Assembly: GCF_024746835.1 (NCBI RefSeq)
Contig: NZ_CP080531.1
Coordinates: 5,848,001 to 5,912,000 of the forward strand
From: Mesorhizobium sp. AR02
GTDB taxonomy: Bacteria > Pseudomonadota > Alphaproteobacteria > Rhizobiales > Rhizobiaceae
Direction of reading: 5' to 3'
Length of the DNA: 64,000 bases
The stretch's first letter is position 1. Each line of letters starts with the position of its first letter. The notes below the pieces were generated by a model, which saw nothing but the letters and a program-made list of their open reading frames with translations, searched no databases and was not told the origin of the DNA. Position numbers and translations under genes: made by a program. Positions 29,411-38,457 of this stretch are shown piece by piece.

Positions 29411-30724
29411 CTAGCCCCTCGCAATGGCGTGGAAAAAGGTGCCGCTGACATGGCCGCGCCGATAGCCGGAAGCGCCGATCGGATTGCCCTGGCCGTCGGC
29501 GAGGTCGGCCAAAGGCTCGTCATTGCCGGTAGCCGTCATCTGCGCATAGTGGAATTCGTGGCCACGGATCAGCGCGCCTTGCGCGCCCAACGGGCAATCG
29601 GCGCGCAGCCGCGCCTCGCGGTAGCCTAGATTCATCTTGCGCTTGGCGAAGCTGGTGGAATGGCCAAGCAGGCCGAGCATTCCATGCGTTTCACCCGATG
29701 CGTCCTCCAGCGCCTCGCCCAGCACCATGAAGCCGCCGCACTCGCCGTGAATGGGCTTCGTCGCGGCGAAGCGCGCCATTCCGGTTTTGAACGTCTCCGC
29801 CGCTGCGAGCCGGCCGGCGTGAAGCTCGGGATAGCCGCCCGGCAGCCAGCAGACATCGCAGTCCTGGTCGGGTGCTTCGTCGGCGAGCGGCGAGAACGGA
29901 ACGATTTCCACGCCGGCCTTGCGCCAGTAGGCGGCGACGTGCGGGTAGAGGAAAGTGAAGGCGGCATCCTCGGCCAGCGCGATGCGTTGGCCGGGCGGCT
30001 GCAGCGCGCCGGCGAAGTCGCCAACAGCCGGAGTAAGGGGCGTTGCCAGCCTCATCACGGCATTGAGGTCGAGCGATTTCTCCGCCATGTCAGCCAGCCG
30101 GTCGAGATGCGCCATCAGATCATCATACTCGCCGGCCTGGACGAGGCCGAGATGGCGTTCGGGCAAATTGAGCGTTGGATCGCGCAGGATGGCGCCGACG
30201 ACGGGCAGGCCGATCGCCTCGATAGCGTCGCCGGAGAGCCGCCGGTGGCGCTCGCTGCCCAGCCGGTTGAGCACGACACCGGCCATGCGGACATCCGGAT
30301 CGTAGGTGGCAAAACCCTTGGCAACGGCCGCCGCCGTGGTCGATTGTCCGGAAACGTCGAGCACCAGCAGCACTGGGAGGCCATAGAGCCGGGCGAGGTC
30401 GGCGGCCGAGCCGGTGCGGCCCGGCGCGGCCGGAATGCCGTCGAACAGGCCCATGGCGCTTTCGAGGATGACGAAGTCCGTGTCATCGGCCGCCTGTGCG
30501 GCCAGCGCATTGAGCAGCGACGGCGGCATGGCCCAGCTGTCAAGGTTGACGCCGGACAGACCGGTGGCGGCGGTGTGGAAACCGGGATCGATATAGTCCG
30601 GGCCGGATTTGGCGCCGCGCACCTTCAGTCCGCGCCGGGTGAGCGCGCGCAAGATGCCGATGGTGACGCTGGTCTTGCCCGAGCCGGAGCGCGGCGCGCC
30701 GATGATGATCGCGCGGGCCGTCAT
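29411..30724 (-). CDS. cobB: Cobyrinate a,c-diamide synthase
   Basis: This 437-residue glutamine-dependent amidotransferase amidates the a and c side chains of (hydrogeno)cobyrinate. It has an N-terminal P-loop PRSGSGKTSV, GLFDG in LESAMGLFDG, and a C-terminal class-I glutaminase-like domain with the nucleophile cysteine in HGECGGFMVLG. The ATG at 30724 overlaps the stop of cobA as ATGA, so the long upstream extension of the frame is not real. CobB follows directly in the aerobic pathway order of this cluster. Confidence 0.96.
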   Translation of the reverse strand: MTARAIIIGAPRSGSGKTSVTIGILRALTRRGLKVRGAKSGPDYIDPGFHTAATGLSGVNLDSWAMPPSLLNALAAQAADDTDFVILESAMGLFDGIPAAPGRTGSAADLARLYGLPVLLVLDVSGQSTTAAAVAKGFATYDPDVRMAGVVLNRLGSERHRRLSGDAIEAIGLPVVGAILRDPTLNLPERHLGLVQAGEYDDLMAHLDRLADMAEKSLDLNAVMRLATPLTPAVGDFAGALQPPGQRIALAEDAAFTFLYPHVAAYWRKAGVEIVPFSPLADEAPDQDCDVCWLPGGYPELHAGRLAAAETFKTGMARFAATKPIHGECGGFMVLGEALEDASGETHGMLGLLGHSTSFAKRKMNLGYREARLRADCPLGAQGALIRGHEFHYAQMTATGNDEPLADLADGQGNPIGASGYRRGHVSGTFFHAIARG

Positions 30725-31539
30725 GCTTGCCCCGTCAATGCCGCGCGCATGGCGACGATGCCGCCGACGACGATCAGTGCCGGCGAGGCAAGCCCGGCGG
30801 CCGCGGCTTCCTCGGCGATGGTGGCCAGCGTGGCGACCACGATCCGTTCCTGCGGTGTGGTGGCGGCGACGATCACCGCCGCCGGTGTCGATGGCGCTAG
30901 TCCGCCATCGAGCAATGAGGCTGCGATCAGCGGCAAATTGGCCATGCCCATATAGACCACGACAGGCTGGCCGGTGCGGGCAATCGCTGCCCAATCGATA
31001 TCGTCATCGGTGCCGGCGGCATGGCCGGTCGCCAGGATCACCGCCTTGTTGATGCCGCGCATGGTCGCCGGGATGCCGGTGGCGGCCAGTGCGCTGAGGC
31101 CCGATGTCAGGCCAGGCAGGACACGAAACGGAATGCTTTCCCGCGCCAATGCCAAAGCTTCTTCGCCGCCACGGCCGAAAATATAGGGATCGCCGCCTTT
31201 CAGCCTGACGACGCGACGGCCTTCACGCGCCAGCCGCACCAGCAAGGCGGTGATGTCGTCCTGCTTCATCGACGGTTTTCCGCCGCGCTTGCCAGCAAAG
31301 AACAGCTCGGCGTTTGCGGCCACCGCGACGACATCAGGCGAGACCAGCGCGTCGTAAACCAGCGCATCCGCCTCTGCGAGCGCCGCCAGCACTTCCAGCG
31401 TCAGGCAGCCGGGGTCGCCGGGGCCGGCGCCGGCCAGCCAGACATGGCCCGGCTCCAGCGGTCGCGGCTTGAAGTTCAGCCGCGCGAGCGCCTGTTCGAG
31501 CGTGGCGTTTTCGCCGTTGTTTTTGGTGTTGCCGCTCAC
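30721..31539 (-). CDS. cobA: Uroporphyrinogen-III C-methyltransferase
   Basis: This 272-residue SAM-dependent methyltransferase makes precorrin-2, the first committed step of the corrin branch. It has the family motifs [16 protein letters not shown] (residues 28-43), [21 protein letters not shown] and the RAPRM-like region [11 protein letters not shown]. It overlaps cobB by 4 bases and cobM by 4 bases (31536-31539). Confidence 0.97.
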   Translation of the reverse strand: MSGNTKNNGENATLEQALARLNFKPRPLEPGHVWLAGAGPGDPGCLTLEVLAALAEADALVYDALVSPDVVAVAANAELFFAGKRGGKPSMKQDDITALLVRLAREGRRVVRLKGGDPYIFGRGGEEALALARESIPFRVLPGLTSGLSALAATGIPATMRGINKAVILATGHAAGTDDDIDWAAIARTGQPVVVYMGMANLPLIAASLLDGGLAPSTPAAVIVAATTPQERIVVATLATIAEEAAAAGLASPALIVVGGIVAMRAALTGQA

Positions 31540-32300
31540 AATCCGTCCCGTCCGCGAAAACGCCGCTGGTAGTGGGCGTCATACAATGAACTCTCGCCGA
31601 ACCCTTCCGCCGCCAGCGAGCGGCCGACGAAGATGATCGCCGTGCGCTCCATCGGATCGGCGGCAAGCTGTGCCTCGATGGTTTCCAGCGTTCCGGTCAG
31701 CACGCGCTCGTCCGGCCAGGAGGCGCGGAAGACGATCGCCACCGGGCAATCGCCGCCATAGTGCGGCGTCAGCTCTACGACGACGCGGTCGATGGCGTGG
31801 ATGGCAAGATGGATGGCCAGCGTGGCGCCGGTGCGGCCGAAGCCGGCCAGCGTTTCGCCGGGCGGCATCTTTGACGCCCGGCCGGAGATGCGGGTCAGCA
31901 CCAGGCTTTGCGCGACTTCGGGAATGGTCAGCTCGCGGCGCAGTGCGGCAGCGGCAGCGGCGAAAGAGGGGACGCCCGGCGTCAGCGTATAAGGGATGCC
32001 GTGCTTTTCCAGCCGGCGGATCTGCTCGGCAACGGCGCTCCACACCGAGAGATCGCCGGAATGCAGGCGGGCGACGTCGTGGCCGGCCTTATAAGCATCG
32101 AGATACGCCGCCTCGATCTCGTCGAGCGACATCGGCGCGGTGTCGATCAGTTTTGTCCCCGGCGCGCAATGCTGCAGCAATTCGGGCGCGACGATCGAGC
32201 CGGCGTGAAGGCAGACCGGACAGGTCGCCAGCAGCCTGGCGCCGCGCAGCGTGATAAGGTCGGCGGCGCCCGGACCGGCGCCGATGAAATGAACGGTCAT
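31536..32300 (-). CDS. cobM: Precorrin-4 C11-methyltransferase
   Basis: This 254-residue SAM-dependent tetrapyrrole methylase methylates C11 in the aerobic pathway. It has [18 protein letters not shown] at the start, [18 protein letters not shown] and [10 protein letters not shown]. The HSGD phrase in place of GGDP is typical of CobM. The stop overlaps the cobA start and the start overlaps the cobE stop. Confidence 0.97.
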   Translation of the reverse strand: MTVHFIGAGPGAADLITLRGARLLATCPVCLHAGSIVAPELLQHCAPGTKLIDTAPMSLDEIEAAYLDAYKAGHDVARLHSGDLSVWSAVAEQIRRLEKHGIPYTLTPGVPSFAAAAAALRRELTIPEVAQSLVLTRISGRASKMPPGETLAGFGRTGATLAIHLAIHAIDRVVVELTPHYGGDCPVAIVFRASWPDERVLTGTLETIEAQLAADPMERTAIIFVGRSLAAEGFGESSLYDAHYQRRFRGRDGL

Positions 32301-32797
32301 GGCGCGTCTCCGCTGATGGCGATGGCGCAGGTGACCGGGCCGAGCACGGTGCGAGGGCCGAGCAGTTTTGCACCGGCACCGGCGACGGCAAGGGCTGACG
32401 CTTCGGAAACCGATGGCGTTCCGGCGAGTTCTTGCGAGAGGTTGCGCGAGGCGGCCCCCTCATCCGGCCCTTCGGGCCACCTTCTCCCCGTTGGGGAGAA
32501 GAGACTGGCGCTCGCGCTGGTAGTCTCCTCTCCCCTCGGGGAGAGGTCAGCCGAGCGAAGCGGAGGCTGGGTGAGGGGGAGCGACGATTCGGAGTTGGCG
32601 ATATCCACCACTATCACTGGGAGATTGAGCTCACGACCGGCAGCGAAAATGGCCTCTTCGCTGCGCTTGAATTCGGTCGTCGCCAGCGCCGAAAGCGCCG
32701 TCATCGCCAGCCCATGCGCTTCCAGCGCGGTTTCTACAGCGGCAAGCACGTCTTCAACGCTCACACCTTTTCGGCTGCCGATGCCCGCGACCATCAT
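32297..32797 (-). CDS. cobE: Cobalamin biosynthesis protein CobE with in-frame repeat insertion
   Basis: This 166-residue protein matches the CobE/CbiG-C family: [21 protein letters not shown] at the start, [24 protein letters not shown], and the end [17 protein letters not shown]. Family members need about 120-125 residues; this one has about 42 extra residues from an inserted palindromic repeat (32455-32579) between the [10 protein letters not shown] strand and [18 protein letters not shown]. The frame stays open and the family ends are intact, so a functional protein with an extra loop is possible. Its start overlaps the cobL stop (ATGA). The precise role of CobE is still unclear. Confidence 0.88.
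   Translation of the reverse strand: MMVAGIGSRKGVSVEDVLAAVETALEAHGLAMTALSALATTEFKRSEEAIFAAGRELNLPVIVVDIANSESSLPLTQPPLRSADLSPRGEETTSASASLFSPTGRRWPEGPDEGAASRNLSQELAGTPSVSEASALAVAGAGAKLLGPRTVLGPVTCAIAISGDAP
32455..32579. repeat. Interspersed palindromic repeat inserted in frame in cobE
   Basis: This 125-base element ends in CCCCCTCA / TGAGGGGG and contains three internal hairpins: GGCCC-TTC-GGGCC at 32466, CTTCTCCCC-GTT-GGGGAGAAG at 32481 and CTCTCCCC-TC-GGGGAGAG at 32528. It resembles a repeat I know as frequent in Rhizobiales intergenic DNA. Confidence 0.8.
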
Positions 32798-34035
32798 GGC
32801 TTCACCCAGCTCCACTGCGTGACCGGCATGGCCGGCCGCCATGCCTGCATCGAGCCGACCGGAGACGCGCGAGAGATGTTTATCCGGGTAAGATCGCCAC
32901 CGAACTTCGTGTGCTGTGCGAGAAGCAGGGCTTCCATCTCCAGCGTCACCGCATTGGCGACCAGGCGGCCACCAGGGCGCAGCACCTTGATGGCCGCCTT
33001 CAACACGCGGGTGTCGCTGCCGCCGCCGCCGATGAAAATCGCGTCCGGTGTGTCCAACCCGGCAAGTGCCTTGGGGGCGCTGCCTTCCACCACGACAAGG
33101 CCGGGTACGCCGCAGGCGGCGGCGTTGCGATGGATGCGCGCGGCGCGGGTCGGGTCGGCCTCGATGGCAATGGCGCGCATCAAGGGGTGGGCGAGCATCC
33201 ATTCGATGCCGATGGAGCCGGAGCCGGCGCCGATGTCCCACAGCAATTCGCCGCGCCTCGGCGCCAGCGCCGAAAGGGTGATGGCGCGGATTTCGCGCTT
33301 GGTGATCTGGCCGTCATGGTCGAACAGATGGTCGGCAAGCCCAACCGTGAGCGGCAGCACGCGCGCTTGCGGGCTAGAATCAATTTCGATGGCCAGCACG
33401 TTGAGCGGATTGATGTTTTTGAGATCGAAGGCATCTGCGCGGGCGATGCGCTGGCTCTCTCTTGGACCGCCCAAAGCCTCCAGGACCGTCAGCCGCGACG
33501 CACCGAAATCGAGCTCTGTGAGCAGGCTGGCAATTGCAGCGGGCGCTTCGGCATCCGACGTCAGCGCCAGGATGCGTGCGTTGGGCTGCAACAGCGGCCG
33601 GATCAGGTCGAGCGGCCGGCCATGCAGTGAGACGGTCTCGATATCCTGAAGCGCCCAGCCAAGCCGTGCGGCGGCCAGAGAAATGGCCGACGGCGCGGGA
33701 ATGACATGCATCTCCTGCGGCTTGACCTTGCGGGCAAGGGTGGCACCGACGCCGTGGAAAAACGGATCACCGGAGGCGAGCACGCAGACGTTTCTGCCTG
33801 CAAGCGCCAGCACATCGGCCATCTCGGCATCGAAAGGAACCGGCCAGGGACGTGCCTCACCCTTGGCGAAGGACGCGGCAAGCGCCAGATGCCGCTTGCC
33901 GCCGAAGATGATCTCCGCCTGGGCAATCCGCTGCTTGGCCTCGTCGCCGAGACCCGCTAAACCGTCCTCGCCAATGCCGATAACGGTAAGCCATCTTGAG
34001 TTGAGTTTGGCGCCGCGCGAATCCTTAGCAGGCAT
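32794..34035 (-). CDS. cobL: Precorrin-6B C5,15-methyltransferase (decarboxylating)
   Basis: This bifunctional SAM enzyme of about 413 residues methylates C5 and C15 and removes the C12 acetate carboxyl. The N-terminal half is a tetrapyrrole methylase (LTVIGIGEDGLAGL, VLASGDPFFHGVG). The C-terminal half is a CbiT-like methyltransferase (LLWDIGAGSGSIGIEWML, PDAIFIGGGGSD). The start codon at 34035 overlaps, on the opposite strand, the start codon of cobK. Its stop overlaps the cobE start. Confidence 0.96.
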   Translation of the reverse strand: MPAKDSRGAKLNSRWLTVIGIGEDGLAGLGDEAKQRIAQAEIIFGGKRHLALAASFAKGEARPWPVPFDAEMADVLALAGRNVCVLASGDPFFHGVGATLARKVKPQEMHVIPAPSAISLAAARLGWALQDIETVSLHGRPLDLIRPLLQPNARILALTSDAEAPAAIASLLTELDFGASRLTVLEALGGPRESQRIARADAFDLKNINPLNVLAIEIDSSPQARVLPLTVGLADHLFDHDGQITKREIRAITLSALAPRRGELLWDIGAGSGSIGIEWMLAHPLMRAIAIEADPTRAARIHRNAAACGVPGLVVVEGSAPKALAGLDTPDAIFIGGGGSDTRVLKAAIKVLRPGGRLVANAVTLEMEALLLAQHTKFGGDLTRINISRASPVGSMQAWRPAMPVTQWSWVKP

Positions 34036-34804
34036 GATGACCCACCGCATTCTGATCCTCGGCGGCACCACGGAAGCCCGGCAACTGGCCGGAAGGTTCG
34101 CTGTCCGCGCGGATCTCTCCGTCACGCTGTCGCTGGCCGGTCGCACTGAAAACCCGATCGCCCAGAACGTGCCGACAAGGGTCGGCGGCTTTGGTGGTGC
34201 TGGCGGGCTGGCGGCCTATCTCAATGACATGCGGATCGACCTGCTGATCGATGCCACGCATCCCTATGCGGCGCGAATCTCCGCCAATGCCGCTCAAGCG
34301 GCACGCATGGCCGGCGCGCCGATCTTCGCTCTGCGCCGTCCCGGCTGGGAGCCTGTCGAAGGTGACCGCTGGACGCTGGTCGACGCGGTCGCCGATGCCG
34401 TGCATGCGCTTGGACCGGCACAGCGCCGCGTTTTCCTGGCGCTTGGCCGGCAAGAGGTCGCCGCGTTCGAGGCGGCGCCCCAACACCATTATCTCATCCG
34501 CAGTGTCGATCCGGTCGAGCCGAAGCTGGCCGTGCGGGATGCGACCTATCTGCTGGCGCGTGGACCGTTTCGGGAGGACGACGAACGGGTGCTGCTCGGA
34601 AACCATAGCATCGATGTCGTCGTGTCCAAGAACAGCGGCGGCGCTGCCACCTATGGCAAGATTGCCGCCGCAAGGGCGCTTGGCATCGAGGTGGTCATGG
34701 TGCGCAGGCCGGCCTTGCCGGACGTGCCTTCGGCTGAAACCGTCGAAGCGCTGGCCGCGATGGTCGATCATTTTGTCGAGCCCGCTGCCGAGCGCGGCGT
34801 GTAG
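34034..34804 (+). CDS. cobK: Precorrin-6A reductase
   Basis: This 256-residue enzyme reduces precorrin-6A to 6B with NADPH. It has ILILGGTTEARQLAGRFA at the N-terminus, IDLLIDATHPYAARISANA in the middle and VVSKNSGGAATYGKI at the C-terminus. It is the only cobalamin gene here on the plus strand. The start is ATG 34034 or the next ATG at 34037, which is better placed after AGCAGG. It shares its start bases with divergent cobL, and its last 37 bases overlap the end of convergent cobJ. Confidence 0.96.
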   Translation: MMTHRILILGGTTEARQLAGRFAVRADLSVTLSLAGRTENPIAQNVPTRVGGFGGAGGLAAYLNDMRIDLLIDATHPYAARISANAAQAARMAGAPIFALRRPGWEPVEGDRWTLVDAVADAVHALGPAQRRVFLALGRQEVAAFEAAPQHHYLIRSVDPVEPKLAVRDATYLLARGPFREDDERVLLGNHSIDVVVSKNSGGAATYGKIAAARALGIEVVMVRRPALPDVPSAETVEALAAMVDHFVEPAAERGV

Positions 34805-35532
34805 ACCAGCGCCGGTCTGTCGCCGCGCTTGATGATCCGGGTTTCCGGCGAGCCGATGATGATGCAGGTCGCCATGTCGGCCTTCTGCGCGTCGACGTCT
34901 GCCAGCAGGAACACGTCGATGCGTTCGTCCGGCCGGCCGGCGGCGCGACCGAAGATGACCGGCGTGGTGCCGGGCAGGATTGCGGTCAGGCATTCGAAAG
35001 CGCGGCCAAGCTGCCAGGGGCGAGCCTTGCTGATCGGGTTGTAGAGCGCGATGACGAAACCGGCGCCGGCTGCCGCCAGCAGGCGCAGTTCGATCAGGTC
35101 CCATGGCTTCAGATTGTCGGACAGCGAGATGGCGCAGAAATCATGGCCGAGCGGCGCGCCGATGCGGGCGGCAACCGCCAGCATGGCAGTGATGCCCGGC
35201 ACGACGGCGACATCGACGGCGCGCCATTCGGCCGGACCGGCCTCGATTGCCTCGCAGACGGCCGCGGCCATGGCGAACACGCCGGGATCGCCACCGGAAA
35301 CCACGGCGACATCATGGCCCTCGGCGGCCTTGCTCAAGGCATCCTTGGAGCGGGCGAGCTCTTCGCGATTGTCGGAAGCGACGCGGGTCTGATCCGGGCG
35401 CAGTTCCAGCCGGTCGAGGTAGGGCTTGTAGCCATAGAAGAATTTTGCGCCTGCCACGGCGCGGCGGGCCTCCGGAGTGACCTGATCGGCATTGCCGGGC
35501 CCGAGGCCGATGACGGTGAGGCGGCCGCTCAT
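34768..35532 (-). CDS. cobJ: Precorrin-3B C17-methyltransferase
   Basis: This 254-residue SAM enzyme methylates C17 with ring contraction in the aerobic route. Motifs are VIGLGPGNADQVTPEARRAV, DVAVVSGGDPGVFAMAA and VIALYNPISKARPWQLG. The start at 35532 overlaps the stop of cobI. Its 3' end is antisense to the end of cobK over 37 bases, which may couple their expression. Confidence 0.97.
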   Translation of the reverse strand: MSGRLTVIGLGPGNADQVTPEARRAVAGAKFFYGYKPYLDRLELRPDQTRVASDNREELARSKDALSKAAEGHDVAVVSGGDPGVFAMAAAVCEAIEAGPAEWRAVDVAVVPGITAMLAVAARIGAPLGHDFCAISLSDNLKPWDLIELRLLAAAGAGFVIALYNPISKARPWQLGRAFECLTAILPGTTPVIFGRAAGRPDERIDVFLLADVDAQKADMATCIIIGSPETRIIKRGDRPALVYTPRSAAGSTK

Positions 35533-36299
35533 GCCTGCGCTCCCAACGCACCGGGGCGGCCGGACCAGCCGGCGACCAGCACGATGGCGAAGTAGGGCGC
35601 CTTGTCGTCCTGTTGGTCCGCGAGCTTCATCGCGACGCTGCCGGCCATGGTGCCGCGCTCGACATAGACGGCGCGCGTCAGCTTGCCGGTGGCTTCCAGC
35701 GCCCGCCGGATCTTGGGCAGGTTGCGGCCGACCTTCATGATGACGGCGGCATCGGTGTCGGCCAGGCGACGCGTCAGCTCGAACTCGCTCATCGTGCCGG
35801 GCAACACGGTCAGTACGTCATCGCCCTGGACGATCGGCACACCGGTCTGCGACCAGCAGCCGGACATGGCGGTGACACCGGGAATGACTTCGGTCGGGAA
35901 ACGATGGGCGAGGCGCACATGCAGATGCATGTAGGAGCCGTAAAACAGCGGGTCGCCTTCGGACAAGACGGCAACCATCTTGCCGGCTTCGAGGTGTTCG
36001 GCGACCTTTTCGGCCGACTCCTCGTAGAAACCCGTGATCTGCGAGCGGTAGTCGTCGTGATCCTTGTCGATCTCGGTGGTGACGGGATAGAGCAGCGGCA
36101 GTTCCAGCATGTCCGGCCGGAAGCGCGTTTCAACGATGGCACGCGCATTGCTGTTGTTGCCGCGCTTGGCGAAATAGGCGACGACATCGGCCTCGGCCAA
36201 GACCCGCGCGGCCTTCAGCGTCAACAGTTCGGGGTCGCCGGGACCGGTGCCGACGCCGACGAGACGGCCCCTTGGACCGACTTTGGGAAGCGCGTTCAC
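35529..36299 (-). CDS. cobI: Precorrin-2 C20-methyltransferase
   Basis: This 256-residue SAM-dependent methylase turns precorrin-2 into precorrin-3A. It has LVGVGTGPGDPELLTLKAARVL near the start, VAVLSEGDPLFYGSYMHLHVRL and VIPGVTAMSGCW. It starts with GTG at 36299, within a 4-base GTGA overlap with the end of cobH, and ends in an overlap with cobJ. Confidence 0.97.
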   Translation of the reverse strand: MNALPKVGPRGRLVGVGTGPGDPELLTLKAARVLAEADVVAYFAKRGNNSNARAIVETRFRPDMLELPLLYPVTTEIDKDHDDYRSQITGFYEESAEKVAEHLEAGKMVAVLSEGDPLFYGSYMHLHVRLAHRFPTEVIPGVTAMSGCWSQTGVPIVQGDDVLTVLPGTMSEFELTRRLADTDAAVIMKVGRNLPKIRRALEATGKLTRAVYVERGTMAGSVAMKLADQQDDKAPYFAIVLVAGWSGRPGALGAQA

Positions 36300-36934
36300 A
36301 GGCCGGGCCTCGCCAGCGAATTGAGCGCGGCGGCGGTCATGGCGCTGCCGCCAAGCCTGCCGCGCACGATGGCATAGGGAACGCCATAGGAATTCTCGGC
36401 CAGCGCATCCTTGGATTCGGCAGCACCGACGAAGCCGACCGGCATGCCGATGATGGCTGCCGGCTTTGGCGCACCATCGCGCAGTTTTTCCAGCAGATAA
36501 AATAGGGCGGTCGGCGCGTTGCCGATGGCAACGACGGAGCCTGCCATGCGTTCGCCCCACAGGTCGATCGCCGCGGCCGAACGGGTGTTACCGATCTGCT
36601 TGGCGATGTCGTGCGTGCGCGGGTCGCGCAAGGTGCAGATCACCTCGTTGCCGGCCGGCAGCCTGGCGCGGGTGACACCGTGGGAGACCATCTCCGCGTC
36701 GCAGAAGATCGGCGCGCCAGCAGCAAGGGCCTCGCGCGCGGCAGCGACGAAGTCGGGTGAGAAAACGAAATGGCTCGCTGCTTCGACCTGGCCGCAGGCA
36801 TGGATCATGCGGATGGCGACATCGGCCTCGGCTTCGGAAAAGCGCGAGAGATCAGCCTCGGCGCGGATGATGGCGAAGGAGCGCTCGTAGATCGCCGTGC
36901 CGTCGTGGATGTAGTCGTAGGCGGCCATGCTCAT
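36296..36934 (-). CDS. cobH: Precorrin-8X methylmutase
   Basis: This 212-residue enzyme moves the C11 methyl to C12, giving hydrogenobyrinate. It has the family motifs IYERSFAIIRAEADL, VRMIHACGQ-like IRMIHACGQVEAA, DAEMVSHGVTR and IGNAPTALFYLLE, with GMPVGFVGAAESK near the end. Both ends overlap the neighbouring genes by 4 bases. Confidence 0.98.
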   Translation of the reverse strand: MSMAAYDYIHDGTAIYERSFAIIRAEADLSRFSEAEADVAIRMIHACGQVEAASHFVFSPDFVAAAREALAAGAPIFCDAEMVSHGVTRARLPAGNEVICTLRDPRTHDIAKQIGNTRSAAAIDLWGERMAGSVVAIGNAPTALFYLLEKLRDGAPKPAAIIGMPVGFVGAAESKDALAENSYGVPYAIVRGRLGGSAMTAAALNSLARPGL

Positions 36935-38457
36935 TTCCGTTTTTTAGTTGGGGCCTGTCGGTAAGCCTCGGCGATTGCTGCCGGCCCGAGCCTTGTCAGG
37001 CAAGCGGCGGCGGTCTCGCCTTGATATCGTGCGCTGCGGATCATTGCCGCGACGCGACTGAAGCCGCGCGCGGCGTCATAGCCCGGCCTGTAGCCGGCAG
37101 GAAGAGCCTTTGCCGTCGTGTTCACGACAAGTCCGGCTCCATTTTCGCCGCCGACGATTGTCAGCGCCGCCGGGCCGGGGTGCGCGCAGCCCTTGGCGCA
37201 GCCGGAAATGTGCAACGTGAAGTCGAGGATGTCGGCATTTTCGGCGGCGATCGTCTCGGCGATGTCGCGCGTGGCGATGCGGCCGGAGGCGCAGGCAGGG
37301 GTACCGGGGCAGGCGGCGATGCGCGTGCGCGGATCGGTGGGAGAGGTGACGAAGCCGAGGGCGGTGGCGGCGTCTTGGAGCGGGTGGTTGGCTGCGGATG
37401 GTTGGCCGAGGAAAAGCAGGGCGCGGCCGGGGGCTAGGCGGATTTCGGTGGTGCCGAGGGTGAGGGCGCTTTTTGCGAGGCTGATGATTTTATCGGCTGG
37501 CATGCTGCCGAAGGGGAGGCCGATGCCGAGGGCGTGGTCGGCGTTGAGGTTGAAAAGGCCAATTGGCCGGCGATTGCGCTCTACGGCGCCCCCCTCTGTC
37601 CTGCCGGACATCTCCCCCACGAGGGGGGAGATTGGCAGTCCAGCCGGCTGCGCTGTTCTTGCGACGGCGGAAGTGTGCTCAGCCCTTTCGGCGTTGGAGA
37701 TTAGCGAAAGCGGCGATGAGAGCTCAATCTCCCCCCTCGTGGGGGAGATGTCCGGCAGGACAGAGGGGGGCGCCTCGCGCAAACCTGTCAAACATAGCCA
37801 ACCGGCGAGAGACGCCAATTGCCTCTCGGACAAATCACGCGCATGGGCGTCGCGGCCCTTCTCGGCAACCATTCGGAGAGCAGCGACAGTGATATCGCGC
37901 GCTGCATCTTCATCGACCGTCGCAAGTCGCTTCGCGTTTTTGCTGTCACCCGCGACAGACACCTGCCACTGGATTCCGACATCCCTGCGCACCGCATTCA
38001 GCCGCACATCGGCCGTCACCGCATGCATCGTCAGTTGCCCACCGCCGTCGACAACCACCGAAACCTTCGGCCCAAGCCGCTGCGTCAGCCCAGCTTCTTC
38101 GACCGCCACCCTGATCCGCTCAGCCAAAGGCCGCGGATCGGCAATCTCCTCCGGGTCGATGCCCGCCAGCGGACCGGTCTCGACCGGCACGCCGGTGCGC
38201 ACCGCAACGCCAAGTGCATCCACCTCCGCCGCCAGCAGCACAGCACTTTCCGATGTCAGCCCGCGTATCTGCAAACTGCCGCGCGCGGTGACTTCCATGA
38301 TGCCGTTGCCATGCCGCAAGGCGGATTCGGCCAGTCCGATCAAAAGCTTGGGCGACAATCCTCCCGAGATGGGGTTGAGCCGCACCAGCAGGCCATCACC
38401 CGTCTGCATCGGCGCCGACAAAGCCGGGCAGGCGCCACGGCGCGAGAAGGCGTTCAT
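36931..38457 (-). CDS. cobG: Precorrin-3B synthase with in-frame repeat insertion
   Basis: This 508-residue, O2-dependent iron-sulfur hydroxylase converts precorrin-3A to 3B, the step that defines the aerobic route. Nitrite/sulfite-reductase-like half-domains are visible, and the cluster ligands are in ACPGTPACASG and HISGCAKGCAHPG. About 64 residues in the middle are encoded by a palindromic repeat (37585-37774) and start with PPSVLPDISPTRGEI. Without them the protein would be about 440 residues, nearer the family's length. The reading frame survives on both sides. It overlaps cobN and cobH by 4 bases each. Confidence 0.93.
   Translation of the reverse strand: MNAFSRRGACPALSAPMQTGDGLLVRLNPISGGLSPKLLIGLAESALRHGNGIMEVTARGSLQIRGLTSESAVLLAAEVDALGVAVRTGVPVETGPLAGIDPEEIADPRPLAERIRVAVEEAGLTQRLGPKVSVVVDGGGQLTMHAVTADVRLNAVRRDVGIQWQVSVAGDSKNAKRLATVDEDAARDITVAALRMVAEKGRDAHARDLSERQLASLAGWLCLTGLREAPPSVLPDISPTRGEIELSSPLSLISNAERAEHTSAVARTAQPAGLPISPLVGEMSGRTEGGAVERNRRPIGLFNLNADHALGIGLPFGSMPADKIISLAKSALTLGTTEIRLAPGRALLFLGQPSAANHPLQDAATALGFVTSPTDPRTRIAACPGTPACASGRIATRDIAETIAAENADILDFTLHISGCAKGCAHPGPAALTIVGGENGAGLVVNTTAKALPAGYRPGYDAARGFSRVAAMIRSARYQGETAAACLTRLGPAAIAEAYRQAPTKKRK
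37585..37774. repeat. Palindromic repeat with 50-bp perfect inverted ends, in frame in cobG
   Basis: The left arm 37585-37634 and right arm 37725-37774 are perfect reverse complements over 50 bases, starting GGCGCCCCCCTCTGTCC. A 90-base centre separates them. The arms are shared with the element in cobN. Confidence 0.95.

Noticed and set aside
27915..29414. 499-residue plus-strand open frame over cobT and cobS
   Set aside because: It has no recognisable domain and mirrors the coding frames of cobT and cobS.
30725..30994. Upstream extension of cobB to 30994
   Set aside because: It is in another frame of cobA, and cobB begins with [18 protein letters not shown] in an ATGA overlap with the cobA stop.
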